A stretch of 6,006 nt of DNA, from contig JAGWPQ010000382.1 of NCBI GenBank assembly GCA_028877045.1, forward strand, positions 1 through 6,006, given 5' to 3'. The DNA is from Bacteroidota bacterium. Lineage in GTDB: Bacteria; Bacteroidota; Bacteroidia; Chitinophagales; Chitinophagaceae. The translations under genes and the position numbers were made by a program. The notes beneath the pieces were generated by a model that did not search any database, was not told the origin of the DNA, and was given only the letters and a program-made list of their open reading frames with translations. Each line of letters starts with the position of its first letter. Within the stretch, counting starts at the first letter, position 1. Positions 1 to 6,006 of this stretch are shown in pieces.

Positions 1-441
1 AGTTTTTACTGTTGCGGTTATATCGGCATTTGCACCACCTGTTGTATAAATATCCAGCGAACTTAAAACTGTTGCGGCTCTTTTCTTATCGCCTGCTTCA
101 AAACTTCCTGCAGTAACCGAAACAGCTTTTAATTCGGTTACTTCTTCTTTCAGTGAAAAATTAATTTCAATGGATTCTTTGTTGATTGATACGGGATGTT
201 CAACAATTTTATAACCAAGTATTTTAGCCTCGAGCATAAAATTTCCTTTTTCAAAAGTTTTAAAAGAAAAATGTCCGGTTGAATCACTGATCGTTCCGTC
301 ATAAGTTCCTTTCAATGTAATACTTACTGCATCAATATTTCGGCCCCTTGTATCTTTAACGGTACCGCTGATCTTTATTTGCGAATAGATTAAAGCGGCA
401 GGCCACATCATCATCAATAAAAAAATACCTACCCTTCTCAT
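1..441 (-). CDS. TonB-dependent outer-membrane receptor, N-terminal part (cut by left edge)
   Basis: The first 147 codons of a longer gene that runs off the window. Residues 1-20 look like a signal peptide (MRR, then a Leu/Met-rich hydrophobic stretch, ending IYS before Gln21). Residues 22-98 resemble a carboxypeptidase-regulatory-like beta-sandwich domain: ISGTVKD opening, a D-S-T-G-H-F-S-F strand and a GYK motif. Residues 103-112 (ELKAVSVTAG) are a TonB-box-like junction. The following segment (SFEAGDKKRAATVLSSLDIY, then GGANADITATVKT) resembles the start of a TonB receptor plug domain. Such receptors import siderophores, glycans or other large substrates across the outer membrane using TonB energy; the substrate cannot be inferred here. 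The ATG at 441 is preferred over an in-frame ATG at 468, because the latter lies inside the -7 promoter element and would precede the transcript start. The gene follows the atp terminator and looks independently transcribed. Confidence 0.85.
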   Translation of the reverse strand, partial: MRRVGIFLLMMMWPAALIYSQIKISGTVKDTRGRNIDAVSITLKGTYDGTISDSTGHFSFKTFEKGNFMLEAKILGYKIVEHPVSINKESIEINFSLKEEVTELKAVSVTAGSFEAGDKKRAATVLSSLDIYTTGGANADITATVKT

Positions 442-461
442 ATAACTATTAATTTTCGACA

Positions 462-493
462 CAAACATAGATTAGTTTATGATATAAACCAAA
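462..493 (-). promoter_or_regulatory. Bacteroidota-type promoter for the TonB-dependent receptor gene
   Basis: On the minus strand TATGTTTG (469 down to 462) fits the TAnnTTTG -7 consensus exactly, and TTTG (493 down to 490) lies 20 bases upstream, within the spacing known for Bacteroidota sigma-A promoters. The element ends 20 bases before the ATG at 441, implying a short leader. It lies just downstream of the atp terminator, consistent with a new transcription unit. Pattern match only; no start-site data. Confidence 0.7.
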
Positions 494-521
494 TTATTTT
501 TCAGATCAAACTTGGTATCAC

Positions 522-551
522 AAAAAAGGCCCTGAAATTTCAGAGCCTTTT
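522..551 (-). terminator. Rho-independent terminator of the atp operon
   Basis: A 13-base arm (550 down to 538) is complementary to 537 down to 525 with a single U-G wobble; the central AAATTT probably opens as the loop. On the minus strand the stem runs into six T residues (527 to 522). It starts 20 bases after the atpA stop codon. The plus strand also has a short T run (548-551), so weak activity on that strand is possible, though no plus-strand gene ends here. Confidence 0.9.
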
Positions 552-570
552 GTAAACATTTATTTATTGA

Positions 571-2148
571 TTACTTGTAATGTGCGATCAGATTTTTTGC
601 GAGTTCTGTCATCTTCGCAATACTTGCATCATTCAATTGTCCTTTCTTGAATTCGGCCAGTACATCAGGCAATTTAGTTTCCATTTCAAGCAAGAAATGA
701 CTTTCGAAATCTTTTACTTTTCTAACAGGTACATCACGTAATAAACCTTGTGTACCTAAGTAAATGATAGCAACTTGTTTTTCTACCGAGAACGGAGTGT
801 ATTGGGCCTGCTTTAAAATTTCAACGTTACGTGCACCTTTATCGATTACGTTTTTAGTTGCGGCATCCAGGTCACCACCAAATTTAGAGAACGCTTCTAA
901 CTCACGGTATAAAGCCTGATCTAATTTTAATGTACCTGCAACCTTTTTCATTGATTTGATCTGTGCGTTACCACCTACACGACTTACAGAGATACCAACG
1001 TTGATAGCTGGTCGAATACCTGCATTGAACAAATTACCTTCTAAGAAAATCTGTCCGTCGGTAATCGAGATCACATTTGTAGGAATGTAAGCAGATACGT
1101 CGCCGGCCTGTGTTTCGATGATCGGCAACGCTGTTAACGAACCACCACCCTTTGCCAAATGTTTTATGGATGGAGGCAAATCGTTCATGTTTTTTGCAAC
1201 ATCATCATTCGAAATAACTTTTGCAGCTCTTTCCAATAAACGGCTGTGCAAATAGAATACATCACCCGGATATGCTTCACGTCCCGGTGGTCTTCTCAAC
1301 AACAATGAAACTTCACGATATGCAACAGCTTGTTTACTTAGATCATCAAAAATAATTAATGCAGGACGTCCGGTATCGCGGAAGAATTCACCAATCGCAG
1401 CACCTGCAAATGGCGCGTAGAATTGTTGCGGTGCAGGATCGGATGCAGAAGCGGCAACAATAGTTGTATAAGCCATTGCACCGTTATCGCTCAACACTTT
1501 CATCACACCTGCAACAGTTGATGCTTTTTGTCCGATTGCTACATAAATACAATAAACAGGTTTTCCTGCTTCGTAAAATTCTTTTTGATTGATGATGGTA
1601 TCAACACAAATTGCGGTTTTACCGGTTTGACGGTCGCCAATTACCAACTCACGTTGACCACGGCCGATAGGAATCATTGCATCGATTGCTTTGATACCTG
1701 TTTGCAAAGGTTCTTTAACGGGTTCACGATAAATTACACCAGGAGCTTTGCGTTCCAACGGCATCTCGTATAATTCGCCTGTGATAGGGCCTTTACCATC
1801 GATAGGTTCTCCTAAAGTATTAATTACACGGCCTACCATTCCTTCACCAACTTTAATTGACGCAATTTGTCCGGTACGTTTTACTTTAGCACCTTCTTTA
1901 ATATCGCCGCTTTCGCCCATCAATACCACACCCACATTATCTTCTTCAAGATTTAAGGCAATTGCTTTTGTTCCATTTTCGAACTCAACCAATTCGCCCG
2001 AGCCTACATTGTTCAAACCATAGATACGGGCAATACCATCACCCACCTGAAGTACGGTACCAACTTCTTCCAAATTGGCTACAGCATTAAAGTTGCTCAG
2101 TTGTTCTCTCAGTATCGCTGATATTTCATCCGGCTTAATGTCTATCAT
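571..2148 (-). CDS. atpA: F-type ATP synthase subunit alpha
   Basis: This 525-residue protein is the non-catalytic nucleotide-binding subunit of F1, three copies alternating with beta around gamma on the cytoplasmic side of the membrane. It has an N-terminal beta-barrel (about 25-95), the P-loop GDRQTGKT at 171-178, a Walker B-like LIIFDDL at 264-270, and the alpha/beta family signature PAINVGISVSRVG at 380-392. Arg390 corresponds to the E. coli Arg376 that reaches into the neighbouring catalytic site. The rest is the C-terminal helical domain. Length is slightly above the roughly 510 usual for bacteria. The ATG start gives the amphipathic N-terminus (EISAILREQL) expected to contact delta. 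It is the last gene of the operon, 43 bases after atpH, with no ribosome-binding consensus but an A/T-rich leader. It is followed by a terminator rather than by atpG. Confidence 0.98.
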   Translation of the reverse strand: MIDIKPDEISAILREQLSNFNAVANLEEVGTVLQVGDGIARIYGLNNVGSGELVEFENGTKAIALNLEEDNVGVVLMGESGDIKEGAKVKRTGQIASIKVGEGMVGRVINTLGEPIDGKGPITGELYEMPLERKAPGVIYREPVKEPLQTGIKAIDAMIPIGRGQRELVIGDRQTGKTAICVDTIINQKEFYEAGKPVYCIYVAIGQKASTVAGVMKVLSDNGAMAYTTIVAASASDPAPQQFYAPFAGAAIGEFFRDTGRPALIIFDDLSKQAVAYREVSLLLRRPPGREAYPGDVFYLHSRLLERAAKVISNDDVAKNMNDLPPSIKHLAKGGGSLTALPIIETQAGDVSAYIPTNVISITDGQIFLEGNLFNAGIRPAINVGISVSRVGGNAQIKSMKKVAGTLKLDQALYRELEAFSKFGGDLDAATKNVIDKGARNVEILKQAQYTPFSVEKQVAIIYLGTQGLLRDVPVRKVKDFESHFLLEMETKLPDVLAEFKKGQLNDASIAKMTELAKNLIAHYK

Positions 2149-2191
2149 ATTATTTTGAAATTTAAAAAATGATTTTTATGACTGTTTACTA

Positions 2192-2752
2192 TTAAATAGT
2201 TTTTACGAAAATATTTTTTGAGAATTGTTTTTTGATGTCTTTCAAATCTCTCTGAATACTTGTATCAACTAAATTATTATTGAATTCGAGAATAAAACCA
2301 CCTATCAGATCTTCATCAACTTTTGCTTCTATTTCAATAGTTCCGAAGTTGTATGCTGCTTTTACTTTTGAAGCAATTGAATTTTTTAATTCCTCGCTTA
2401 ATGCAATAGCAGTTGTGATTTTTATTTTATGAATATCTTTTATTTCATTGTATTGATCGATGAAAGCATCTACCACTTCGGGCAAATCTCCTTCGCGGTT
2501 TTTAACCACCAGCAAACGGTTAAATAAAGTGGTAATCTCACTCACTTTTCCTTTCGTAACTGCATTGATGATGGCCTTCTTTTTATCTACCTGAATGATA
2601 GGACTGCGCAAAAGATTTACAAATTCGGGGCTGCCCTTACAAACAGCTTGTAAATATTTCATATCTGCATACACCACTTCTAACTGATCTTTTTCTATCG
2701 TAAGATCAATCAAACTTTTTGCGTATCTACCTGCTAAACGTGGATTAGGCAT
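2192..2752 (-). CDS. atpH: F-type ATP synthase subunit delta
   Basis: This 186-residue protein is the delta (OSCP-like) subunit, which sits on top of F1 and ties the alpha/beta ring to the b-subunit peripheral stalk. The N-terminal helical domain begins with the typical LAGRYAKSLIDL (residues 6-17). The conserved C-terminal delta signature lies around 138-172, with DEDLIGGFILEFNNN at 146-160 and a following I-x-R-D-L-K-D-I-K helix. Its length is usual for the family. It lies between atpF and atpA, the standard place. The 78-base gap before it is longer than others in the operon except the atpE-atpF gap, and holds an AT-rich palindrome. The ATG at 2752 is chosen because the MPNPRLAGRYA start matches the family N-terminus. 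Confidence 0.96.
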   Translation of the reverse strand: MPNPRLAGRYAKSLIDLTIEKDQLEVVYADMKYLQAVCKGSPEFVNLLRSPIIQVDKKKAIINAVTKGKVSEITTLFNRLLVVKNREGDLPEVVDAFIDQYNEIKDIHKIKITTAIALSEELKNSIASKVKAAYNFGTIEIEAKVDEDLIGGFILEFNNNLVDTSIQRDLKDIKKQFSKNIFVKTI

Positions 2753-2759
2753 AGTTGAA

Positions 2760-2820
2760 TGAATAATTAATAACTAAGAATTAAGAATTGAATATCGTTT
2801 CAAAAATTCTTAATTATTCA
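2760..2820 (-). repeat. AT-rich palindromic intergenic repeat between atpF and atpH
   Basis: The gap contains two overlapping, mutually exclusive inverted repeats. The outer pair is TGAATAATTAA at 2760-2770 with its exact reverse complement at 2810-2820. The inner pair is AATTAAGAATT at 2779-2789 with its exact reverse complement at 2805-2815. The arms contain tandem TAAGAAT-like heptamers (2774-2789), and related TTTTTAAT-type units continue to 2835 over the atpF stop codon. As RNA it could form one of two weak A-U hairpins just before atpH. There is no clear terminator: the stem is almost free of G-C pairs. I suspect a dispersed intergenic repeat, but one window cannot show copy number. Confidence 0.5.
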
Positions 2821-2830
2821 TTTTTAATTT

Positions 2831-3325
2831 TTAATTCAATTTCACTCCGTCGGCTAATTCTTTAATGAATTTTTCCTGCTCGGCTTTATTACTTAATTCT
2901 CTTTTCAATATTTTTTCGCTCACTTCTATCACCAAAGCACCAACCTGATTTTTTACATCTGTCAATGCAGCATTCTTTTGTTGTTGAATGGCAACCTGCG
3001 CATCAGCAACAATTCTGTCGAATTCGGTTTTAGCTTTTTCTTTAGCATCAGCGATCATTTTATCGGAATGATCTTTGGCTTCACGTAAAATAACAGTTCT
3101 TTCTTCACGGGCTTTTGCCAGGATCGTTTCATTCTCGCTTTGTAACTGGGCCATTTCGGCTTTCACTTGTTCGGCAGTAGCAATTGCATCGGCAATACCT
3201 TGTTCTCTTTCTTTCAATCCGTTTAAAATTGCAGGCCATGCAAATTTTTTAAGGATGAAGAACACAATAAGGAAAGCCAATAAGTTCCAGATAAATAACC
3301 CTAAATCAGGTGTCAATAATTGCAT
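2831..3325 (-). CDS. atpF: F-type ATP synthase subunit b
   Basis: This 164-residue protein is the peripheral-stalk subunit. It has one N-terminal membrane helix (about 8-26, from LGLFIWNLLAF to FFIL), then KKFAWPAILNGLKERE, the typical b-subunit hinge. A long Ala/Glu/Lys-rich right-handed coiled-coil follows (about 36-140), and the C-terminal region binds delta (IEVSEKILKREL at 133-144). Length is ordinary for a homodimeric b; no b' gene is visible beside it. The stalk keeps alpha/beta from turning with the rotor. The ATG at 3325 gives the short MQLLTPDLG leader common in this family. A 90-base gap with a hairpin separates it from atpE. The stop codon lies at the edge of the AT-rich repeat tract. 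Confidence 0.97.
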   Translation of the reverse strand: MQLLTPDLGLFIWNLLAFLIVFFILKKFAWPAILNGLKEREQGIADAIATAEQVKAEMAQLQSENETILAKAREERTVILREAKDHSDKMIADAKEKAKTEFDRIVADAQVAIQQQKNAALTDVKNQVGALVIEVSEKILKRELSNKAEQEKFIKELADGVKLN

Positions 3326-3351
3326 ATAAAATCAGTTTTAAAGTTCTTTTT

Positions 3352-3394
3352 AAAATACTGCATCCTCGGCCCTTTGCGTTGGATGCAGTAATTT
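3352..3394 (-). promoter_or_regulatory. Hairpin in the atpE-atpF intergenic gap
   Basis: TACTGCATCC (3356-3365) and its exact reverse complement (3381-3390) form a 10-base-pair stem around a 15-base loop. After one mismatch (3355/3391) three further A-T pairs extend it. On the minus (coding) strand only four T residues follow, so it is a poor terminator there. On the plus strand seven T residues follow the stem, so it looks like a terminator for antisense transcription. Lying right after the c-subunit gene, it could stabilise upstream atpE mRNA or reduce read-through, and so help make c in excess over b. The structure is seen; the role is inferred. Confidence 0.55.
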
Positions 3395-3415
3395 TTTTAC
3401 GTGCATCAATACTTA

Positions 3416-3655
3416 CTATTTGAACACAGCAAGTAAACCTGCTACCGCACCCAAAAGGGCAACACCTTCTACCAAGGCTGCAGCAAGGATCATGTTTGCA
3501 CGAATGTCATTAGATGCTTCCGGTTGACGTGCAATACCTTCAACAGCACCTTTACCGATTTGACCGATACCAATACCTGCACCAATTGCAGCTAAACCGG
3601 CACCGATTGCACCATAACCAGGTTGGATTTCCAACAAAACATTCATTAAACTCAT
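3416..3655 (-). CDS. atpE: F-type ATP synthase subunit c
   Basis: This 79-residue hydrophobic hairpin protein forms the rotating membrane ring. Helix 1 carries the Gly-rich packing motif GAGIGIG (25-31). The polar loop has the invariant RQP (43-45). Helix 2 carries the ion-binding carboxylate Glu63 (LVEGVALLG), matching E. coli Asp61. Aligned on RQP, the residue matching the sodium-ligand Gln32 of Ilyobacter tartaricus is Ile30, and Glu63 is followed by Gly rather than Ser/Thr. The sodium signature is therefore absent and protons are the likely coupling ion. Gln32 of this protein is one helical step away and is not that ligand. It lies between atpB (33 bases upstream) and atpF. A second Met at position 4 is an alternative start. 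Confidence 0.97.
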   Translation of the reverse strand: MSLMNVLLEIQPGYGAIGAGLAAIGAGIGIGQIGKGAVEGIARQPEASNDIRANMILAAALVEGVALLGAVAGLLAVFK

Positions 3656-3688
3656 GACTATTTGTTTTATAATTAAGAAAAATTTTTA

Positions 3689-4867
3689 TTAATGATGTGC
3701 TTCTTCACCGTGTTCACCTTCAAACGACATACCGATAAATACCGCTGTCAGATTTGCAAAAATGAACGCCTGTATAAAAGCAACCAATACTTCAATCAAA
3801 TAAATAAATACTGCCAGAAAAACAAACAATGGCGATGTTCCCCAACCCAATGCCGCATTCATCGCACCAAAAATAAAGATCAGACAAATAAAACTCAGGA
3901 TGATGATATGACCTGAAAGCATGTTTGCAAAAAGACGAATGATCAATGCGAAAGGTTTGGTGAATATGCCCATGATTTCTACAGGAATCATTATAACCTT
4001 TATAGGATGCGGAACCGGAGGCCAAAAAATATGCTTCCAAAAATGTTTATTTGTATTCCATAATATTACTATAAAAGAAATAATTCCAAGCATGGCTGTA
4101 AAAGCTATATTACCTGAAACATTGGCTATTCCCGGAATTAAACCAATTAAATTATTGATCAGAATGAAAAAGAAAACGGTTAATAAATACGGCATAAACC
4201 TTTCGTATTTATGACCGAGATTAGGTTTAGCCACATCATCTCTAACAAAAGTGACAACAGGTTCTATAAGCCCCTGAATGCCCGATGGCGCTGTCTTTAC
4301 ACCTTTGCCGCTTACATATTTTTTAGCAATATTATTCATCAACCAAACCAAAATGACCATGGCAATAATCAACTGTATCACATTTCTGGTCAACGAAAAA
4401 TCATACACTTTAGTTGTAAGATCAGGAAGTCCGTTGGCATCAGCTGCATAAATTTTATTTTCGGTATAAAGCGGTTGACCCTTTGCATCTTTGGCATCTT
4501 CCAGATTATGTGCTTTCAAATATTCTTCAGTTGCCACCAAATAACCATCATGAATTTCTTTTCCTTCATCAAATTTTGAGTAATTGAAAAAAGAAATTCC
4601 TTTTGAAGGATTATATAATAAAACAGGAAGTGTTATAGCAACCGGATGGCCATTCAAATTAAAAAAATGAAACTCATGTGCATCGCCAACGTGCTCTAAA
4701 ATAATTTTTGCAGGATTGATAGCACCCTCTTTTTTGGTTTCAGCAGATTGCTCAGTTTTACCAGCCTCATTTGCAGCAGTTTCTTGTGCTAATAATTTAT
4801 TAGAAAATATTATCAAAAACAAGCTGAAAGCTGCTACCAGCAAAGATTTCACAGTTCTAAAAGCCAT
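3689..4867 (-). CDS. atpB: F-type ATP synthase subunit a, long Bacteroidota form
   Basis: This 392-residue protein is the stator subunit with the two proton half-channels. The E. coli protein has about 271 residues; the extra length is N-terminal. Residues 1-28 resemble a cleavable signal peptide (ending NKLLAQ), followed by a polar segment to about 160 that should lie in the periplasm. Membrane helices follow at about 161-180, 224-245, 253-271, 287-335 and 345-380. The essential arginine is Arg311 in FALIIRLFANMLSGH, and Gln366 matches E. coli Gln252. His320 and Glu359 occupy the positions of E. coli Glu219 and His245, that is, swapped, as described for mitochondrial a subunits. The C-terminus is acidic and His-rich (EGEHGEEAHH). 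It is first in the operon, 20 bases below a promoter -7 element. Confidence 0.96.
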   Translation of the reverse strand: MAFRTVKSLLVAAFSLFLIIFSNKLLAQETAANEAGKTEQSAETKKEGAINPAKIILEHVGDAHEFHFFNLNGHPVAITLPVLLYNPSKGISFFNYSKFDEGKEIHDGYLVATEEYLKAHNLEDAKDAKGQPLYTENKIYAADANGLPDLTTKVYDFSLTRNVIQLIIAMVILVWLMNNIAKKYVSGKGVKTAPSGIQGLIEPVVTFVRDDVAKPNLGHKYERFMPYLLTVFFFILINNLIGLIPGIANVSGNIAFTAMLGIISFIVILWNTNKHFWKHIFWPPVPHPIKVIMIPVEIMGIFTKPFALIIRLFANMLSGHIIILSFICLIFIFGAMNAALGWGTSPLFVFLAVFIYLIEVLVAFIQAFIFANLTAVFIGMSFEGEHGEEAHH

Positions 4868-4887
4868 ACTTTTCTCTGAATTTGGCG

Positions 4888-4915
4888 CAAAGATAGGGGT
4901 AGAAGCCTTAAAAAC
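4888..4915 (-). promoter_or_regulatory. Promoter candidate for the atp operon
   Basis: On the minus strand TATCTTTG (4895 down to 4888) matches the Bacteroidota -7 consensus TAnnTTTG exactly. A T-rich GTTTTT (4915 down to 4910) starts 14 bases upstream and is only a weak -33 candidate. The -7 element ends 20 bases before the atpB ATG, the same distance as for the receptor promoter at 462-493, implying a leader of about 10-15 bases. It lies in the only gap between the ABC exporter and atpB. I saw no convincing terminator hairpin after the exporter, so read-through into atpB is possible too. Confidence 0.6.
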
Positions 4916-4946
4916 GGAATCGAATAATGGGAATTTGAGAAAAAAA

Positions 4947-6006
4947 TTAGGACACAGAAATTATTGCCTTTTTCTTACGTTCAAACTGCATCTCGTGCAG
5001 TTTGGCATAAAATCCGCCGTGTGCCAATAACTCTTCATGATTACCCATTTCTTTAATTTCTCCTTTATCCAGTACAATAATTTTATCGGCTTTGCGGATG
5101 GTCGATAACCGATGCGCAATAACAATAGAAGTCCGGTCGGCAATTAAAGTATCGATGGCTTTTTGAATTAATAGTTCACTTTCAGTATCGATGGAAGATG
5201 TGGCTTCATCTAAAATTAAAATAGCCGGATTGTATAATAGTGCACGAACAAAAGAAATTAATTGTCGTTGTCCCAAACTCAGTGTGTTACCACGTTCCAT
5301 CACATTGTAATCGTAGCCATTGGGCAATTGCATAATAAAATCGTGCATGTCCAACATCTTCGCAGCTGCAATAACCTGTTCTCTGGAAATATCGGGATTG
5401 CGCAGCGTAATATTATCCATCACCGAACCGGAAAAAAGAAATACATCCTGCAACACCACCGCAATATTCTTCCGCAACAGATCCAATTGATAATTTTCAA
5501 TATTTATTCCGTCAATTTTAATCGATCCTTTTTGAATATGGTATAACCTGTTCAATAAACTGATGATGGATGTTTTGCCGCTACCGGTATGACCAACCAA
5601 TGCAACAGTTTTTCCTGCATCCACCGAAAAATTAATATCCTTCAACACATAATTTTCTTCGTTGTATGCAAACCAAACATGATCGAATTTGATGGCACCT
5701 TTCATTTCTCTCAGTTCCTGACTTTCAACTTCTGTCTCAATTGTTACATCAGGATTATCCAAGACTTTAAAAACTCTTTCGGCAGCGATCATTCCCATTT
5801 GCAGCACGTTAAATTTATCGGCGATAACTCTCAGCGGTCTGAAAATTAAATTCATGTACATGATGAATGCAACGATCTTTCCCGAAAAATTTATTTTATC
5901 GCTGGGATCGGTGATGGCCAGGTTAGCAACATACCAAACAATCAATGCGGTACTTATTGCCAAAACAATTTCAACGATCGGGAAGAAAACACTGTACGCA
6001 AAAATG
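4947..6006 (-). CDS. ABC exporter, fused permease/ATPase, C-terminal part (cut by right edge)
   Basis: The last 352 codons of a half-transporter; the true start lies beyond the window, and reading stays open from the edge (first full codon at 6005). Residues in this fragment: about 1-31 and 40-60 are the last two transmembrane helices, followed by the linker FRPLRVIADKFNVLQMGMIA and AAERVFKVLD, typical of LmrA/MsbA-type exporters. The nucleotide-binding domain is complete: A-loop Tyr114, Walker A GHTGSGKT (138-145), Q-loop Gln186, signature LSLGQ (242-246, a variant of LSGGQ), Walker B ILILDE (262-267), D-loop SSID and H-loop His298. It should form a dimer in the inner membrane and export lipids, drugs or peptides; the substrate is unknown. 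Relatives are often encoded in pairs, so a partner gene may lie to the right. The C-terminal tail is Lys-rich (ERKKKAIISVS). It is upstream of the atp operon with no evident functional tie. Confidence 0.93.
   Translation of the reverse strand, partial: IFAYSVFFPIVEIVLAISTALIVWYVANLAITDPSDKINFSGKIVAFIMYMNLIFRPLRVIADKFNVLQMGMIAAERVFKVLDNPDVTIETEVESQELREMKGAIKFDHVWFAYNEENYVLKDINFSVDAGKTVALVGHTGSGKTSIISLLNRLYHIQKGSIKIDGINIENYQLDLLRKNIAVVLQDVFLFSGSVMDNITLRNPDISREQVIAAAKMLDMHDFIMQLPNGYDYNVMERGNTLSLGQRQLISFVRALLYNPAILILDEATSSIDTESELLIQKAIDTLIADRTSIVIAHRLSTIRKADKIIVLDKGEIKEMGNHEELLAHGGFYAKLHEMQFERKKKAIISVS

Noticed and set aside
8..77. Direct repeat ACTGTTGCGG at 8-17 and 68-77
   Set aside because: Both copies encode Ala-Thr-Val in the receptor reading frame; a ten-base coincidence in coding sequence is not evidence of a repeat element.
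1748..2023. Plus-strand open frame opposite atpA
   Set aside because: It lies wholly inside a strongly conserved atpA coding region, has a low-complexity Pro/Ser/Thr composition typical of an antisense shadow, and has no promoter or start context. The same holds for the other plus-strand frames opposite atpF, atpB and the ABC gene.
3530..3570. Gln32 of subunit c as a sign of sodium coupling
   Set aside because: The number matches Ilyobacter Gln32, but alignment on the RQP loop puts Ile30 at that ligand position, and the Ser/Thr after the carboxylate is missing.
3792..4040. Minus-strand open frame overlapping atpB in another frame
   Set aside because: Subunit a is conserved in its own frame through this whole stretch (Arg311 region); the alternative product matches no family I recognise.
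4868..4946. Possible atpI/atpZ-like small gene or terminator between the ABC exporter and atpB
   Set aside because: The 79-base gap is too short for such a gene. It has T runs but no stem of convincing length; only the promoter candidate is supported.
5961..5963. TTG as the start codon of the ABC transporter
   Set aside because: The reading frame continues without a stop to the right edge and encodes an expected transmembrane helix (FAYSVFFPIVEIVLA), so the gene is simply truncated by the window.

Overview
The window reads as a chromosomal segment from a member of the Bacteroidota (a Chitinophaga- or Sphingobacterium-like lineage is my guess; I cannot name a genus). Four things point there: moderately AT-rich DNA; two promoter-like sites with the TAnnTTTG -7 element typical of this phylum's main sigma factor; starts preceded by A/T-rich leaders rather than clear Shine-Dalgarno sequences; and a TonB-dependent receptor with a carboxypeptidase-regulatory-like N-terminal domain next to an unusually long ATP synthase a subunit that carries a signal peptide.

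Every gene is on the minus strand, so transcription runs from the high coordinates to the low ones. From right to left: (i) 4947-6006, the C-terminal part of an ABC exporter (last transmembrane helices plus the whole nucleotide-binding domain), cut by the right edge; (ii) a 79-base gap with a promoter candidate; (iii) 571-4867, an F-type ATP synthase operon in the order atpB (a), atpE (c), atpF (b), atpH (delta), atpA (alpha); (iv) a strong intrinsic terminator at 522-551; (v) a promoter at 462-493 and the first 147 codons of a TonB-dependent outer-membrane receptor, cut by the left edge.

The five atp genes encode all of the membrane Fo part (a, b, c), the peripheral-stalk subunit delta and the non-catalytic alpha subunit. 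The other F1 genes (gamma, beta, epsilon) are not here. The terminator directly after atpA shows that atpG is not the next gene of this transcript, so the F1 genes must be split over at least one other locus. Key residues are intact: c-subunit Glu63, a-subunit Arg311, alpha P-loop and Arg390. The c subunit looks proton-type.

Non-coding space is small, and no gene-free stretch exceeds 300 bases. The two internal gaps with visible structure are an AT-rich, repeat-bearing palindrome between atpH and atpF, and a GC-richer hairpin between atpE and atpF that could help set the high c-subunit stoichiometry. I found no CRISPR array, tRNA, rRNA, insertion sequence, prophage or defence gene. This is a housekeeping region, and I do not see a previously undescribed system in it.
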